This document shows positions 1 through 7,711 of a DNA stretch of 39,984 bases, in pieces. Both the position numbers and the translations under genes were made by a program. Origin of the DNA: Spirochaetia bacterium. GTDB lineage: Bacteria; Spirochaetota; Spirochaetia; Sphaerochaetales; Sphaerochaetaceae. The notes beneath the pieces are model-generated. The model searched no databases. It saw nothing but the letters and a program-made list of their open reading frames with translations, and had not been told where the DNA came from. The DNA lies in NCBI GenBank assembly GCA_900769955.1, contig CAAGIP010000011.1, forward strand, positions 1 to 39,984. The letters run 5' to 3'. Each line of letters begins with the position of its first letter. Within the stretch, counting starts at the first letter, position 1.

Positions 1-289
1 GCTCCTGTGATTCCATTGTCACACAGTCACAAGGACATATAGTGTCGTGGTAAACCTAAAAGTCACCAATTTTCAAATAAGGGGTAAAATTTTTCTTTTT
101 TCCTCCCGGACTGCCGAAGCAACCTGTAGCATTCACGCCCGGATTACCGTACCGCCCTCTTCTCTTATTTATATATATGCTCCCAGGCTCAGGCAATTGG
201 ATCTTCACGCTCCTCATTCGCCTTCCCTATTCAGAAGAAGAGGGTGACTGAGTTGATTACTGGCGAAATATATTAAAATACTAAAATAT
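1..289. other. gene-free left edge
   Basis: I see no convincing gene here. The only open frame of note (47-247, +, 66 codons) has no ribosome binding site and an arginine/serine/proline-rich composition unlike the neighbouring proteins. The right part, from about 255, becomes AT-rich and leads into the uxuA promoter. Confidence 0.5.
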
Positions 290-290
290 T

Positions 291-321
291 AGTTGACAAC
301 TTCATGTTTTCAGAACACAAT
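291..321 (+). promoter_or_regulatory. uxuA promoter with palindromic operator
   Basis: A -35 box TTGACA (293-298) and a -10 box CACAAT (316-321) are separated by 17 bp. The -35 box lies inside the perfect odd palindrome AGTTGACAACT (291-301). FadR/FCD-type GntR regulators typically bind short palindromes of this kind, and such a regulator is the second gene of the operon, so autoregulated repression of the hexuronate operon is a reasonable inference. Confidence 0.6.
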
Positions 322-353
322 CAAGGCATAGGTAAACGGAGGAAATTTAACCC

Positions 354-1430
354 ATGAAAATGACATTAAGATGGTACGGACCCGGATATGACTCAGTAAC
401 ACTTGAGCAGATCAGGCAGATCCCCGGTGTAACTGGCGTAATCACGACACTTTACGACGTTCCCGCAGGTGAGGAATGGACATTCGAAAGAGTCAAGGCA
501 CTCAAGGACATCGTTGAGGCAGCAGGCCTTAAGCTTGAAGGTATTGAAAGCGTCAACATCCACGACTCAATCAAGATCGGATCCCCTGACAGGGATAAAT
601 ACATCGATGCATATATCAAGTCCCTTGAGGCACTCGGTAAGAATGACATCCACATGGTATGTTACAACTTCATGCCTGTTTTCGACTGGACCAGAACAGA
701 TCTCGCAAAGATGAGACCCGATGGATCAACTGTTCTTGCATATGACCAGAAAGTTGTTGACACAATTGATCCCCAGACCTTCTTCGATCAGACAAATGAC
801 AGCTCAAACGGCTTCGTCATGCCGGGCTGGGAACCTGAAAGACTTGCAAAGGTCCATGACCTCTTCGATGCTTACAGGGATGTGACATCCGAGAAGCTCT
901 TCGAGAACCTCGTATACTTCCTCGAGGCAATCGGCCCCGTATGTGAGAAGTATGATATGAAGATGGCAATCCATCCCGATGATCCCGCATGGCCCGTATT
1001 CAACCTGCCCAGAATCATCACAGGCAAGGATGCAATCCTTAAGATGCTCAGGGCAGTGGACAAACCCTATAACGGAATCACACTGTGCATGGGAAGCCTC
1101 GGAACCAACCCGAACAACGACATTCCCGATATCATCCGCGCATGCAAGGGCAGAGTACACTTTGCACATGTAAGAAACCTCCACCACTTCGCTCCCGGAA
1201 TCTTCGAGGAAGCCGCACACCTTTCATCAGATGGTTCCTTCGACATGTATGAGGCAGTGAAGGCACTTCACGACATCGGTTTCGACGGTCCCGTCAGACC
1301 TGACCACGGTCGCACGATCTGGGGTGAGAAGTGCATGCCCGGATACGGCCTTTACGACAGGGCTCTCGGCGCAATGTACATCCAGGGTCTTTGGGAAGCA
1401 ATCGACAAGGCAGAGGCTAGAGGCGTATGA
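354..1430 (+). CDS. uxuA: mannonate dehydratase
   Basis: Dehydrates D-mannonate to 2-keto-3-deoxy-D-gluconate in the cytoplasm, the last specific step of glucuronate breakdown before KDG kinase. The 358-residue length and the N-terminus (RWYGPGYD) are typical of UxuA, an Mn/Fe-dependent TIM-barrel enzyme. Metal-ligand-type segments are visible (AIHPDDP near residue 205, HFAHVRN near 272, RPDHGR near 317). The ATG follows a GGAGG ribosome binding site (338-342). It is the first gene of a three-gene operon; the stop overlaps the start of the regulator by 4 nt (ATGA), implying translational coupling. No uxaC isomerase or KDG kinase gene is in the window, so the upstream and downstream steps must be encoded elsewhere. 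Confidence 0.95.
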   Translation: MKMTLRWYGPGYDSVTLEQIRQIPGVTGVITTLYDVPAGEEWTFERVKALKDIVEAAGLKLEGIESVNIHDSIKIGSPDRDKYIDAYIKSLEALGKNDIHMVCYNFMPVFDWTRTDLAKMRPDGSTVLAYDQKVVDTIDPQTFFDQTNDSSNGFVMPGWEPERLAKVHDLFDAYRDVTSEKLFENLVYFLEAIGPVCEKYDMKMAIHPDDPAWPVFNLPRIITGKDAILKMLRAVDKPYNGITLCMGSLGTNPNNDIPDIIRACKGRVHFAHVRNLHHFAPGIFEEAAHLSSDGSFDMYEAVKALHDIGFDGPVRPDHGRTIWGEKCMPGYGLYDRALGAMYIQGLWEAIDKAEARGV

Positions 1431-2110
1431 AGAAAGAGGACAGCAGGGCAAACATCTGGGTATACGGAAAACTGAGGGAAAGCATTGAGACTCTGGAGCT
1501 CAAACCGGGCACCGAGCTCAATCTCACCGAGCTGAGCGATAAGTTCGGTGTTTCCCGCTCACCTCTTCGAGATGCCCTGCTGCGTCTTGAAAGGGACTGC
1601 CTCGTTGACATCTTCCCGCAGAAGGGAACAAGGGTAAGTTACCTTGATGTCAGCGACATAAGGCAGGAAAGGTTCATGAGAATGAACCTGGAGCTCGGCG
1701 CCATCTCAAGACTGATGGAGCTGAAGCTCACTCCCCTTGAAAGGGAAGCGTACATCACGAGGCTGAGATCACTCCTGTTAAAGCAGCATGCGGCACACAT
1801 CAGCGGATCCTTTGTTGAATTCCTCAAAGCTGATGACGAGATGCATGCGACCTTCTTCTCCGAGCTCGGATATGAAAGAGTATATGCAGTGCTTTACTCC
1901 CATACAGGTAACGAAAGGCGCATCAGACTGCTTTCGAACCTGGCGGGAAACATCGCAGACGATGTTGAGGCGCAGCATAAGGAGCTCATCGAGGCAATAG
2001 CCAGCGGTGACAAGCAAAAGGCCGTCCGCCTTGATCAGGAGCACCTTTCAAAGATCGAGGACGAATACGCCATGCTGATGGAGACTTTCCCTCAGTACTT
2101 TATCAAATAA
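1427..2110 (+). CDS. GntR-family (FadR/FCD) transcriptional regulator
   Basis: A 227-residue regulator with an N-terminal winged helix-turn-helix (residues 12-75, including the recognition-type segment VSRSPLRDAL) and a C-terminal all-helical FCD domain (about 85-220). Metal and ligand-type histidines of FCD proteins are visible (DDEMH near 140, QHKELIEAI near 185, EHL near 207). It sits between the two enzyme genes it presumably controls, with a 4-nt overlap with uxuA. By analogy with UxuR and ExuR it probably senses a hexuronate or aldonate intermediate and binds the palindrome at 291-301; the ligand cannot be told from sequence alone. Confidence 0.9.
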   Translation: MKKEDSRANIWVYGKLRESIETLELKPGTELNLTELSDKFGVSRSPLRDALLRLERDCLVDIFPQKGTRVSYLDVSDIRQERFMRMNLELGAISRLMELKLTPLEREAYITRLRSLLLKQHAAHISGSFVEFLKADDEMHATFFSELGYERVYAVLYSHTGNERRIRLLSNLAGNIADDVEAQHKELIEAIASGDKQKAVRLDQEHLSKIEDEYAMLMETFPQYFIK

Positions 2111-2124
2111 GGATCATAAGAATA

Positions 2125-3729
2125 ATGAAACTCAATCTTGAAGCATTGAAAGACACAAAGGCATGGGAAGGCTACAGGCTCTTCACATTCGACCATGACC
2201 AGGTAAAGAAGAATACCGAAGAGCGCCCTGAGTGGGTCCACTTCGGAGCAGGCAACATCTTCAGGATCTTCCCGGCAGGACTCTGCCAGAAGCTCCTCAA
2301 TGAAGGTGCAATGGATACAGGCATCATCGTGGGCGAAGGCTTTGACGGTGAGATCATCGACAAGATCTACACTCCCCACGACTGTCTCACAATGGGAGTC
2401 ACGCTCAAGGCAGACGGTTCAATCGATAAGGAAGTAATCGGATCTGTAACGGAAGCAGTCAAGTGTGATCCCGCATCAGAAAAGGAATGGGCAGTGCTTG
2501 AGAAGGCATTCAGGGCTCCTTCCCTCAAGATGGTATCATTCACAATCACTGAAAAGGGTTATGCCCTCTACCAGCCCAACGGGGAGCTCTTCAAGTTCTA
2601 CGTAAGCGACTTCGAAAAGCCGCTCAAGGATGCAGGAATGTTCCTCTGCCGCCTTGTCCGCCTTCTCAATGAGAGATTCACATCATGCGCTTCTCCCCTT
2701 TCACTCGTTTCAATGGACAACTGTTCACACAACGGCGAAAAGCTCAGGACCGCAGTCGTCACGATCGCAAAGACCTATGCGGCAAAGGGTGAGCTCTCAC
2801 AGGAGTTCGTTGATTACGTCAGCGATGAGACAAAGGTTGCATTCCCCTGGTCCATGATCGACAAGATCACTCCGAGACCCGATGCAAGCGTTGCGGAGAT
2901 GCTGAAGAAGACAGGCTTTGAGGATACTGAAGCGATCATCACATCAAAGAACACATACATCGCACCGTTCGTAAACGCAGAGGAGCCCCAGTACCTCGTC
3001 ATCGAGGACAGCTTCCCCAACGGACGCCCCGCACTTGAGAAAAGCGGCGTATACCTTACATCAAGGGATACCGTTAACAAGGTTGAGAAGATGAAGGTAT
3101 GCACATGTCTCAACCCGCTCCACACAGCACTTGCACTCTCAGGCTGTCTTCTCGGCTACACCCTCATTGCCGATGAGATGAAGGATGAGGACCTTTCAAA
3201 GATGGTCAGCATCCTCGGTTACACCGAAGGTCTGCCCGTAGTCGTCAATCCCGGAATCATCGATCCGAAGGCATTCATCGATGAGGTTCTCACAAAGAGA
3301 ATCCCCAACCCGTTCATGCCTGATACACCGCAGCGCATCGCGACCGATACTTCCCAGAAGCTATCGATCAGATTCGGTGAGACTGTCAAGGCATACATCA
3401 GCGGCGGTCTTGATGTAGAGTCACTCAAGGTCGTACCCCTTGTGTATGCACTCTACATGAGATATCTGCTTGCAGTCGATGACAACGGATGTGAGTTCAC
3501 CCTCTCCCCCGACCCGATGACATCAACCTTCCAGCCCATTCTGAAGGACGTTAAGCTCGGTTCCGAAGGTCCCTTCGATGAGATTTTAAAGCCGATGCTC
3601 ACTAACGAGAAGCTCTTCGGCCTCGATCTCACGACAACACCGCTTGCCGCAAAGGTCGTTGATGCCTTCGCATCCCTCGTTAAGGGTAAGGGCGCAGTCA
3701 GAGAGACGATCCACTCAATCGTAGGCTGA
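2125..3729 (+). CDS. uxuB: fructuronate reductase-like mannitol dehydrogenase family oxidoreductase
   Basis: A 534-residue long-chain polyol/hexuronate dehydrogenase. In this operon it most likely reduces fructuronate to mannonate with NAD(P)H, feeding UxuA. An N-terminal Rossmann start (VHFGAGNIFR, about residue 37) and the conserved Lys/Asn/His region of the mannitol dehydrogenase family (around CLNPLHTALA, about residue 330) are visible. It is longer than E. coli UxuB (about 486 residues), which is seen in the UxuB-like branch of anaerobes. It starts 14 nt after the regulator and is followed directly by a strong terminator, so it closes the operon. Mannitol or tagaturonate dehydrogenase activity is possible from sequence alone; the pairing with uxuA favours fructuronate. 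Confidence 0.85.
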   Translation: MKLNLEALKDTKAWEGYRLFTFDHDQVKKNTEERPEWVHFGAGNIFRIFPAGLCQKLLNEGAMDTGIIVGEGFDGEIIDKIYTPHDCLTMGVTLKADGSIDKEVIGSVTEAVKCDPASEKEWAVLEKAFRAPSLKMVSFTITEKGYALYQPNGELFKFYVSDFEKPLKDAGMFLCRLVRLLNERFTSCASPLSLVSMDNCSHNGEKLRTAVVTIAKTYAAKGELSQEFVDYVSDETKVAFPWSMIDKITPRPDASVAEMLKKTGFEDTEAIITSKNTYIAPFVNAEEPQYLVIEDSFPNGRPALEKSGVYLTSRDTVNKVEKMKVCTCLNPLHTALALSGCLLGYTLIADEMKDEDLSKMVSILGYTEGLPVVVNPGIIDPKAFIDEVLTKRIPNPFMPDTPQRIATDTSQKLSIRFGETVKAYISGGLDVESLKVVPLVYALYMRYLLAVDDNGCEFTLSPDPMTSTFQPILKDVKLGSEGPFDEILKPMLTNEKLFGLDLTTTPLAAKVVDAFASLVKGKGAVRETIHSIVG

Positions 3730-3740
3730 TAACAGATTCC

Positions 3741-3777
3741 AAAGGGTGCCGCGTAAAATACCGGGCACCCTTTTTTA
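3741..3777 (+). terminator. uxu operon terminator
   Basis: Inverted repeat AAAGGGTGCC (3741-3750) and GGCACCCTTT (3764-3773) with a 13-nt loop, running into a T tract. It is a canonical intrinsic terminator 12 nt after the uxuB-like stop codon. Confidence 0.93.
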
Positions 3778-3841
3778 TTACCCTATTGTTCCAAAGAGTC
3801 CAAAAGAATAAACTCTGACTGATATAGGAGTGTTTCATAAG

Positions 3842-4141
3842 ATGGCAATAATCAAGGGAAATAAAGTTAAGGCCGTTCAGCCCCAGCTCATGGACAGATC
3901 TGATAAAATCAGGGAAAAGGAAGCCAGAAAGGCTCAGCTTGAGGAAGAGATCAACGCACTCAGGGATAAGATGGTTGAGGTCAAGGCCCTGGAAAAGGAA
4001 CTCAAGAAGCTTAAGGAAGAGCAGGCGAGATATGATGAAATGAAGAGAATCGAGGAACAGAAGGCCCTGCTTGACCAGAAGATCAGCAAAATGCTTGCTG
4101 ACGGCATGTCGGCAGATGACATTCTGGCGAAGCTCAGGTAG
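3842..4141 (+). CDS. small coiled-coil protein, unknown function
   Basis: A 99-residue, highly charged soluble protein. Residues 20-85 are an almost uninterrupted Lys/Glu-rich heptad-type coiled coil with no cysteines or membrane segment; the last 15 residues (MSADDILAKL) look like a short amphipathic helix. I chose ATG 3842 because AGGAG lies at 3826-3830; an in-frame GTG at 3830 touches that site and is unlikely. It has its own terminator and is probably monocistronic. I do not recognise the family. A structural or DNA/RNA-associated helper is possible, but nothing in the sequence decides it. Confidence 0.8.
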   Translation: MAIIKGNKVKAVQPQLMDRSDKIREKEARKAQLEEEINALRDKMVEVKALEKELKKLKEEQARYDEMKRIEEQKALLDQKISKMLADGMSADDILAKLR

Positions 4142-4150
4142 CTTATGACG

Positions 4151-4175
4151 GTGCAGGAAACTGCACTGTTTTTTT
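4151..4175 (+). terminator. terminator of the coiled-coil gene
   Basis: Six-bp stem GTGCAG/CTGCAC closed by a GAAA tetraloop (4151-4166), followed by TG and a run of seven T. It lies 10 nt after the stop codon. Confidence 0.9.
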
Positions 4176-4203
4176 GTCCCGCAAAATGGATAAACATGCC
4201 TTA

Positions 4204-4244
4204 TAGGGGGTATTTTTTGCAAAAAGTTAAAAAGTTACCCCCTA
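4204..4244. repeat. 9-bp-arm inverted repeat
   Basis: Arms TAGGGGGTA (4204-4212) and TACCCCCTA (4236-4244) are perfect complements around a 23-nt AT-rich centre holding a tandem AAAAAGTTA-like repeat. No T tract follows on either strand, so it is not an ordinary terminator. It could be a protein-binding site or the end of a decayed element. Confidence 0.5.
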
Positions 4245-4257
4245 AAACGGCAAATAA

Positions 4258-4530
4258 CGATCTACAGGATTCAGAGATCAGGGACCATCAATTGGGGCAA
4301 AAGCTAAAGGCAGGATGGTTCCTGTCGGTGAAAAGACAGATATCGGAAAGACCTGCATCCAGAGCCTTCTTCTTAAGTTTCTCAGGGAATACTCCTCCGA
4401 TACCATGTCCCTGAAGGTCAGAACTCACTCAGGGCTCCCCTGTCCCGGCCACATCCCCTTCAGAGAGGCCCTTACCGGACCGACTCCCGGTTTTCCGTCG
4501 GCGAAAAGTTTTTTTGCCGCTTCAGGCTGA
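4258..4530 (+). pseudogene. possible gene remnant or small unrecognised protein
   Basis: An open frame runs from just after a stop near 4257 to TGA at 4528-4530. From ATG 4315 it would give 71 residues. Codon choice (ATC, AAG, CTC, GTC, AGG, CCC) resembles real genes of this window rather than random sequence, yet I recognise no family and see no clear ribosome binding site. The piece may be the decayed end of a larger gene. The stretch GEKTDIGKT loosely recalls a P-loop but lacks the required GxxxxGK[ST] spacing context and strand. No other gene is visible between 4176 and 4590. Confidence 0.3.
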
Positions 4531-4589
4531 AGTTAAAGATAGCGGACTGCCATATCATCAGGATCTTCCGTGGTAATTTTATATCCATA

Positions 4590-4617
4590 TATAAAAGAAG
4601 GGAGCCGAAGCTCCCTG
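4590..4617 (-). terminator. terminator of the queH-trpR-rubredoxin operon
   Basis: Read on the minus strand, AGGGAGC and GCTCCCT (4599-4616) enclose a TTCG tetraloop and are followed by a T-rich tract (TCTTTTATAT). It lies about 35 nt beyond the rubredoxin stop codon. Confidence 0.85.
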
Positions 4618-4651
4618 ACTCAATGTGATGCATGGCACCACGCTTTACTTA

Positions 4652-4771
4652 TTATTCCTCGACTTCCTCGAAATCTTCGGGACCTGCTCCGCAGATGGGG
4701 CAGACATAATCTTCAGGAAGTGATTCAAGTTCAACTTCGAATCCGCAAAGTACACAGCGATATTTTTTCAT
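4652..4771 (-). CDS. mini rubredoxin (39 residues)
   Basis: A 39-residue iron-binding protein. Two knuckles, CVLCG (residues 6-10) and CPICG (24-28), give the four cysteines that hold one Fe, and the tail GPEDFEEVEE is typical of rubredoxins. Normal rubredoxins have 52-54 residues; this one lacks about 14 residues of the loop between the knuckles, as in the rubredoxin-like end domain of rubrerythrins. A strong AGGAG site precedes ATG 4771. It is the third gene of a short minus-strand operon with its own terminator. It probably carries single electrons in oxygen or peroxide defence; the partner is not in the window. Confidence 0.88.
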   Translation of the reverse strand: MKKYRCVLCGFEVELESLPEDYVCPICGAGPEDFEEVEE

Positions 4772-4826
4772 TTTTGGTGTCTCCTTATGGTCTAAGAATA
4801 CATAACATGGTCAAAAAAGGCAAACA

Positions 4827-5120
4827 TTATCTGTGCAGATGATCATCATAATGTGCGGAAAGATACTTTCTTACAGCACCATCCTGCTTTTTCAGCATCT
4901 TCGAGCCCCTTGTGATCCTGCACAGACTGATGTGAAGGTTTGAGGCGATGTCACGCTGGGAGACATGGTTGTAAAGATCGTTCATCAGCTTCCACCTGAG
5001 CGCGAGGTCCTTGCGCTCGGCGTCAGTGAACATATCCTCAAAAAGCAGTCTCATTCCTTCCCTGTCATTCGTTGAAGCAAAGAGATCTAGAAGATCATCA
5101 TATGTATCGATTTTTGTCAT
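4827..5120 (-). CDS. TrpR/YerC-type regulator
   Basis: A 97-residue all-helical DNA-binding protein. The middle and end match the Trp repressor family: a tetra-helical dimer core followed by a helix-turn-helix with SQRDIAS as the first helix and ITRGSKMLK as the recognition helix, the most conserved TrpR signature. ATG 5120 follows GGAGG by 5 nt. E. coli TrpR has 108 residues. No tryptophan gene is adjacent, so it may be a YerC-like orphan regulator. It lies between queH and the rubredoxin gene with gaps of about 54 nt. The palindrome at 5706-5715 before queH contains the CTAG core found in trp operators and is a possible target. Confidence 0.85.
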   Translation of the reverse strand: MTKIDTYDDLLDLFASTNDREGMRLLFEDMFTDAERKDLALRWKLMNDLYNHVSQRDIASNLHISLCRITRGSKMLKKQDGAVRKYLSAHYDDHLHR

Positions 5121-5174
5121 TTATGCCTCCGTTAACCTCTAAAGTATATGTTAGCCATCTGGAGAAATCAAATG

Positions 5175-5705
5175 TTAGTTGGCACCATGAGAGAATTCAC
5201 ATCCGCACCAGGACTGGCGGTAAAGTCCCATTTCCCTTGAAAGCGTGCATGAACGGGCAAAGCCGTCCTTCTTCTTGAAGTCTATAGCTTCAAAACCCTC
5301 AAGGTCCTCACCCTGGGAAAATATCACTCCTGATTTCTTGAATCTTGAGACCGTAAGTGTCGTGCAGAAGTGCTTTATTCCCAGCTCCTTAGCCTTGTCA
5401 TGGGCCTTCATCAGATTGTAGCGGAAGCACTTCACGCACCGTGCTCCATGCTCAGGCTCACTCTCAAGTCCGCTCACATGGCGTCTCCACGCCTCATGAT
5501 CATAGCCGTCCATTATTACTTCAAGTGAGTTTGCAGAGGCAACCTTAAGCAGGTTTTCATAGCGCTTCATGAACTCTTCATGAGGGAATATGTTATCGTT
5601 TGAGAAGTACAGCACGGGGTGCCACCCCTCATTCAGAAGACGTTCGATGCTTGCAGTCGAACAGGGGCCGCAGCAGCAGTGCACTAGAATTATTTCACCG
5701 TTCAT
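5175..5705 (-). CDS. queH: epoxyqueuosine reductase QueH
   Basis: Reduces epoxyqueuosine to queuosine in tRNA, the last step of queuosine synthesis and the non-homologous replacement of cobalamin-dependent QueG. The 176-residue protein shows the family pattern: HCCCGPC at residues 9-15, a C-x-x-C-F pair (CVKCF, about 90-94), and a late CGC (about 168-170), which together bind a 4Fe-4S cluster and a second iron. The start has no ribosome binding site; instead a -10-like TATGAT ends 6 nt before the ATG, so the mRNA may be leaderless. It is the first gene of a minus-strand set with the TrpR-type regulator and the rubredoxin. Confidence 0.93.
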   Translation of the reverse strand: MNGEIILVHCCCGPCSTASIERLLNEGWHPVLYFSNDNIFPHEEFMKRYENLLKVASANSLEVIMDGYDHEAWRRHVSGLESEPEHGARCVKCFRYNLMKAHDKAKELGIKHFCTTLTVSRFKKSGVIFSQGEDLEGFEAIDFKKKDGFARSCTLSREMGLYRQSWCGCEFSHGAN

Positions 5706-5738
5706 ACTAGTATCATACTATATATAAAGGAGTATACC
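5706..5738. promoter_or_regulatory. 33-bp divergent intergenic with palindrome
   Basis: Between queH (-) and the TPR-like gene (+). The perfect palindrome ATACTAGTAT occupies 5704-5713, overlapping the queH start, and CATACTATATA follows. On the minus strand TATGAT (5712-5717) is a good -10 box with only weak -35 candidates. On the plus strand AAAGGAG (5727-5732) is the ribosome binding site of the TTG-started gene, whose promoter must then lie inside queH or overlap this spacer. Confidence 0.4.
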
Positions 5739-6791
5739 TTGGACAAGAATACACTCATCATGACAGTCGCCCTGGCTGTCCTTCTCATCGTGATGCTGAT
5801 CCCGGCTGTCCCCCAGCCCGTAAAGCTTGCAGTAATGGCAATTGCATTTTTAACAATAATCTGGACAAGGAGGGGAACCTTTGCCTTTGTCAGCGCAAAC
5901 AGAAACTACATGAGCAAGGACCCGGAAAAGAGAAAGAAAGCAGTGGAGAGCTATAAAAAGGCAGTTAAGATGGGAGGCCTTCCCGACAACTACACGATCT
6001 CGGCTGCATCGGTTCTGATCCAGAACGGGGAAGCTGAGGCGGGAAAGGCAGCTCTCGACACACTTGCCGCAAAGAGCGGTAAAAAGCCCGCAGTCGTTGC
6101 CAATGCGAAGATCGCAGCCTCCATGGCATGCTGGATCAAACATGATATTGACGGTGCGGTAAAGTACATCGAGGATGTGAGGGCAACCACTTACAGGGAC
6201 AAGAACCTCTACATCAACGGTGCGACATACTATCTTGAAAAGCGTGATGTGAAAGCGTTCTCTTCCCTATGCTCGGAATGGAAGTCAAAGAGCATGAACA
6301 CTCCGGCACTTAAGGACCTTGAAGCGGTTGATGAAATGCTTAAGGGCAACTGGAGAAAGGCCGCAAACATCATAAACGAACTGCTTTCAAAGGGAAGCTG
6401 CACATTCCCCGACCCATATGTCCATGCCGCTCAGGTGAAGCTCCACTACCACAATGCAGACGAAGCGGTATCATATCTCAGAGAAGCGGTGGAAAGATCA
6501 AACTTCAACGCCTGCTCGGTAATCACGGCAGATACAATCGAAAAGCTCATCACGATGCTTGAGGACAGGAATACAGCACTTAAGGTGATGAACGGAAATG
6601 AGGAAGATCCCCTTTCCCTTGTCAACGGACGCATCCCTGCCCTCTCTGACAGAAGCTTTGAAGTGGATGAAGAGGAAGAGGTTAAGACTGAAGTCAAGGA
6701 AGAAAAGAAGGCCCACGATGACAGGACCGATGCCGATCAGGAACTCAATGACGATGATGAGGCGTGGCTCAGGGCCCACGGCCTCTCCTAA
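5739..6791 (+). CDS. membrane-anchored TPR-like repeat protein
   Basis: 350 residues starting at TTG, chosen because AAAGGAG lies 6 nt upstream. Two hydrophobic segments (about residues 5-22 and 28-44) anchor the N-terminus. Residues 60-275 are alternating helices with TPR-like spacing (for example the segments around YKKAVKM, AVKYIEDV and AVSYLREAV), and the tail from about 310 is very acidic (Glu/Asp/Lys). It most likely faces the cytoplasm as a scaffold; no catalytic motif is visible. It ends in a 4-nt tail-to-tail overlap with RNase Z. The family is not recognised beyond the TPR-like fold. Confidence 0.75.
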   Translation: MDKNTLIMTVALAVLLIVMLIPAVPQPVKLAVMAIAFLTIIWTRRGTFAFVSANRNYMSKDPEKRKKAVESYKKAVKMGGLPDNYTISAASVLIQNGEAEAGKAALDTLAAKSGKKPAVVANAKIAASMACWIKHDIDGAVKYIEDVRATTYRDKNLYINGATYYLEKRDVKAFSSLCSEWKSKSMNTPALKDLEAVDEMLKGNWRKAANIINELLSKGSCTFPDPYVHAAQVKLHYHNADEAVSYLREAVERSNFNACSVITADTIEKLITMLEDRNTALKVMNGNEEDPLSLVNGRIPALSDRSFEVDEEEEVKTEVKEEKKAHDDRTDADQELNDDDEAWLRAHGLS

Positions 6792-7711
6792 TCCTTTAAG
6801 GGAATGTCGAAGCTCATCCGGTCACGGGTGAGAACGGTATTGGGGAATATGCTCCTAGCTTCATCACCCAGAGCCTTCAGCTCCCTGTCGCTGTAGCGCG
6901 GTGAGTAGTGCTGAAGACAGAGCATCCCGACTTCCCCGTCACGTGCGCACATGGCTGCCTGTTTTGCGGTCATGTGTTTTTTTTCCTTTGCATCAGCTGC
7001 CAGATCATCGGCGAACATCGCCTCGCAGAAGAGAATGTCGGAGCCGTAAACGTAGTCGGCGATCTCGGGAAAATACATTGTGTCGGTCACGAAGGAAAAC
7101 TTCCTCCCGCTCCGCCTGACTCCCAGCACATCCGATGGATGCACACTCACGCCATCGCTGTTAATGACATCCTCACCCCTCTGCAGCTTTCCCCAGAGCG
7201 GACCTTTGGGTACCTTGAGCATTGTTGCCCTTTCGACTGAGAACTCACCGGGCCTTTCCTTCTCGACTATAGAGTAGCCGAAGCACTGCTTCGTGTGCTT
7301 TAAGGGAAAGCAGTTGATGTGGTACTCATCATTTTCCGCTATCACGCCGGGCTCTACGGGGATGCACTTTATCTCATAGTTAATGTACATATCCAGGATT
7401 CTGCGGCTTGAATCGATGTAGTCGGCAACTCTGGCAGGTCCGTAAATCGTAAGGGGCTCCGTCCTGTCAACCTGGCTTGAGAGCATCAGAAGTCCGGGAA
7501 GTCCCGTGACATGATCTGCATGCATGTGGGAAATGAAGATGGTGCTTATCTGCTTCCATCTGAGGTTGAGCATCTTGAGAGACACCTGTGTTCCCTCCCC
7601 GCAGTCAAAGAGGAACAGCTCCCCCTCACGCCTTACGAGCGCACTGGTGAGAAAACGTCCGGGAAGCGGCATCATACCGCTGGTGCCAAGCGAGAATACT
7701 TCAAAACTCAT
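6788..7711 (-). CDS. rnz: ribonuclease Z (tRNA 3' endonuclease)
   Basis: Cuts pre-tRNA 3' trailers so that CCA can be added. At 307 residues it matches bacterial RNase Z (E. coli 305). The zinc motif HMHADH is at residues 62-67; the further ligands are visible in LKHTKQ, VTDTMYF, KHMTAK and LCLQHYSP. The tRNA-Cys of this window has no encoded CCA, which fits an RNase Z plus CCA-adding route. The start has no Shine-Dalgarno sequence; a promoter sits directly upstream with a possible transcription start at the ATG. The stop overlaps the opposing TPR-like gene by 4 nt. Confidence 0.95.
   Translation of the reverse strand: MSFEVFSLGTSGMMPLPGRFLTSALVRREGELFLFDCGEGTQVSLKMLNLRWKQISTIFISHMHADHVTGLPGLLMLSSQVDRTEPLTIYGPARVADYIDSSRRILDMYINYEIKCIPVEPGVIAENDEYHINCFPLKHTKQCFGYSIVEKERPGEFSVERATMLKVPKGPLWGKLQRGEDVINSDGVSVHPSDVLGVRRSGRKFSFVTDTMYFPEIADYVYGSDILFCEAMFADDLAADAKEKKHMTAKQAAMCARDGEVGMLCLQHYSPRYSDRELKALGDEARSIFPNTVLTRDRMSFDIPLKD

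Noticed and set aside
47..247. Open frame of 66 codons at the left edge
   Set aside because: It has no ribosome binding site, and its composition is unlike the coding genes here. It also lies in non-coding AT-rich sequence before the uxuA promoter.
4204..4244. Inverted repeat as a second terminator
   Set aside because: No T run follows either arm, and the loop of 23 nt is long. A proper terminator already stands at 4151-4175.
4315..4530. P-loop or BioD-like protein from GEKTDIGKT
   Set aside because: The spacing and the following helix do not form a normal Walker A, and no Walker B or partner motif follows in 71 residues.
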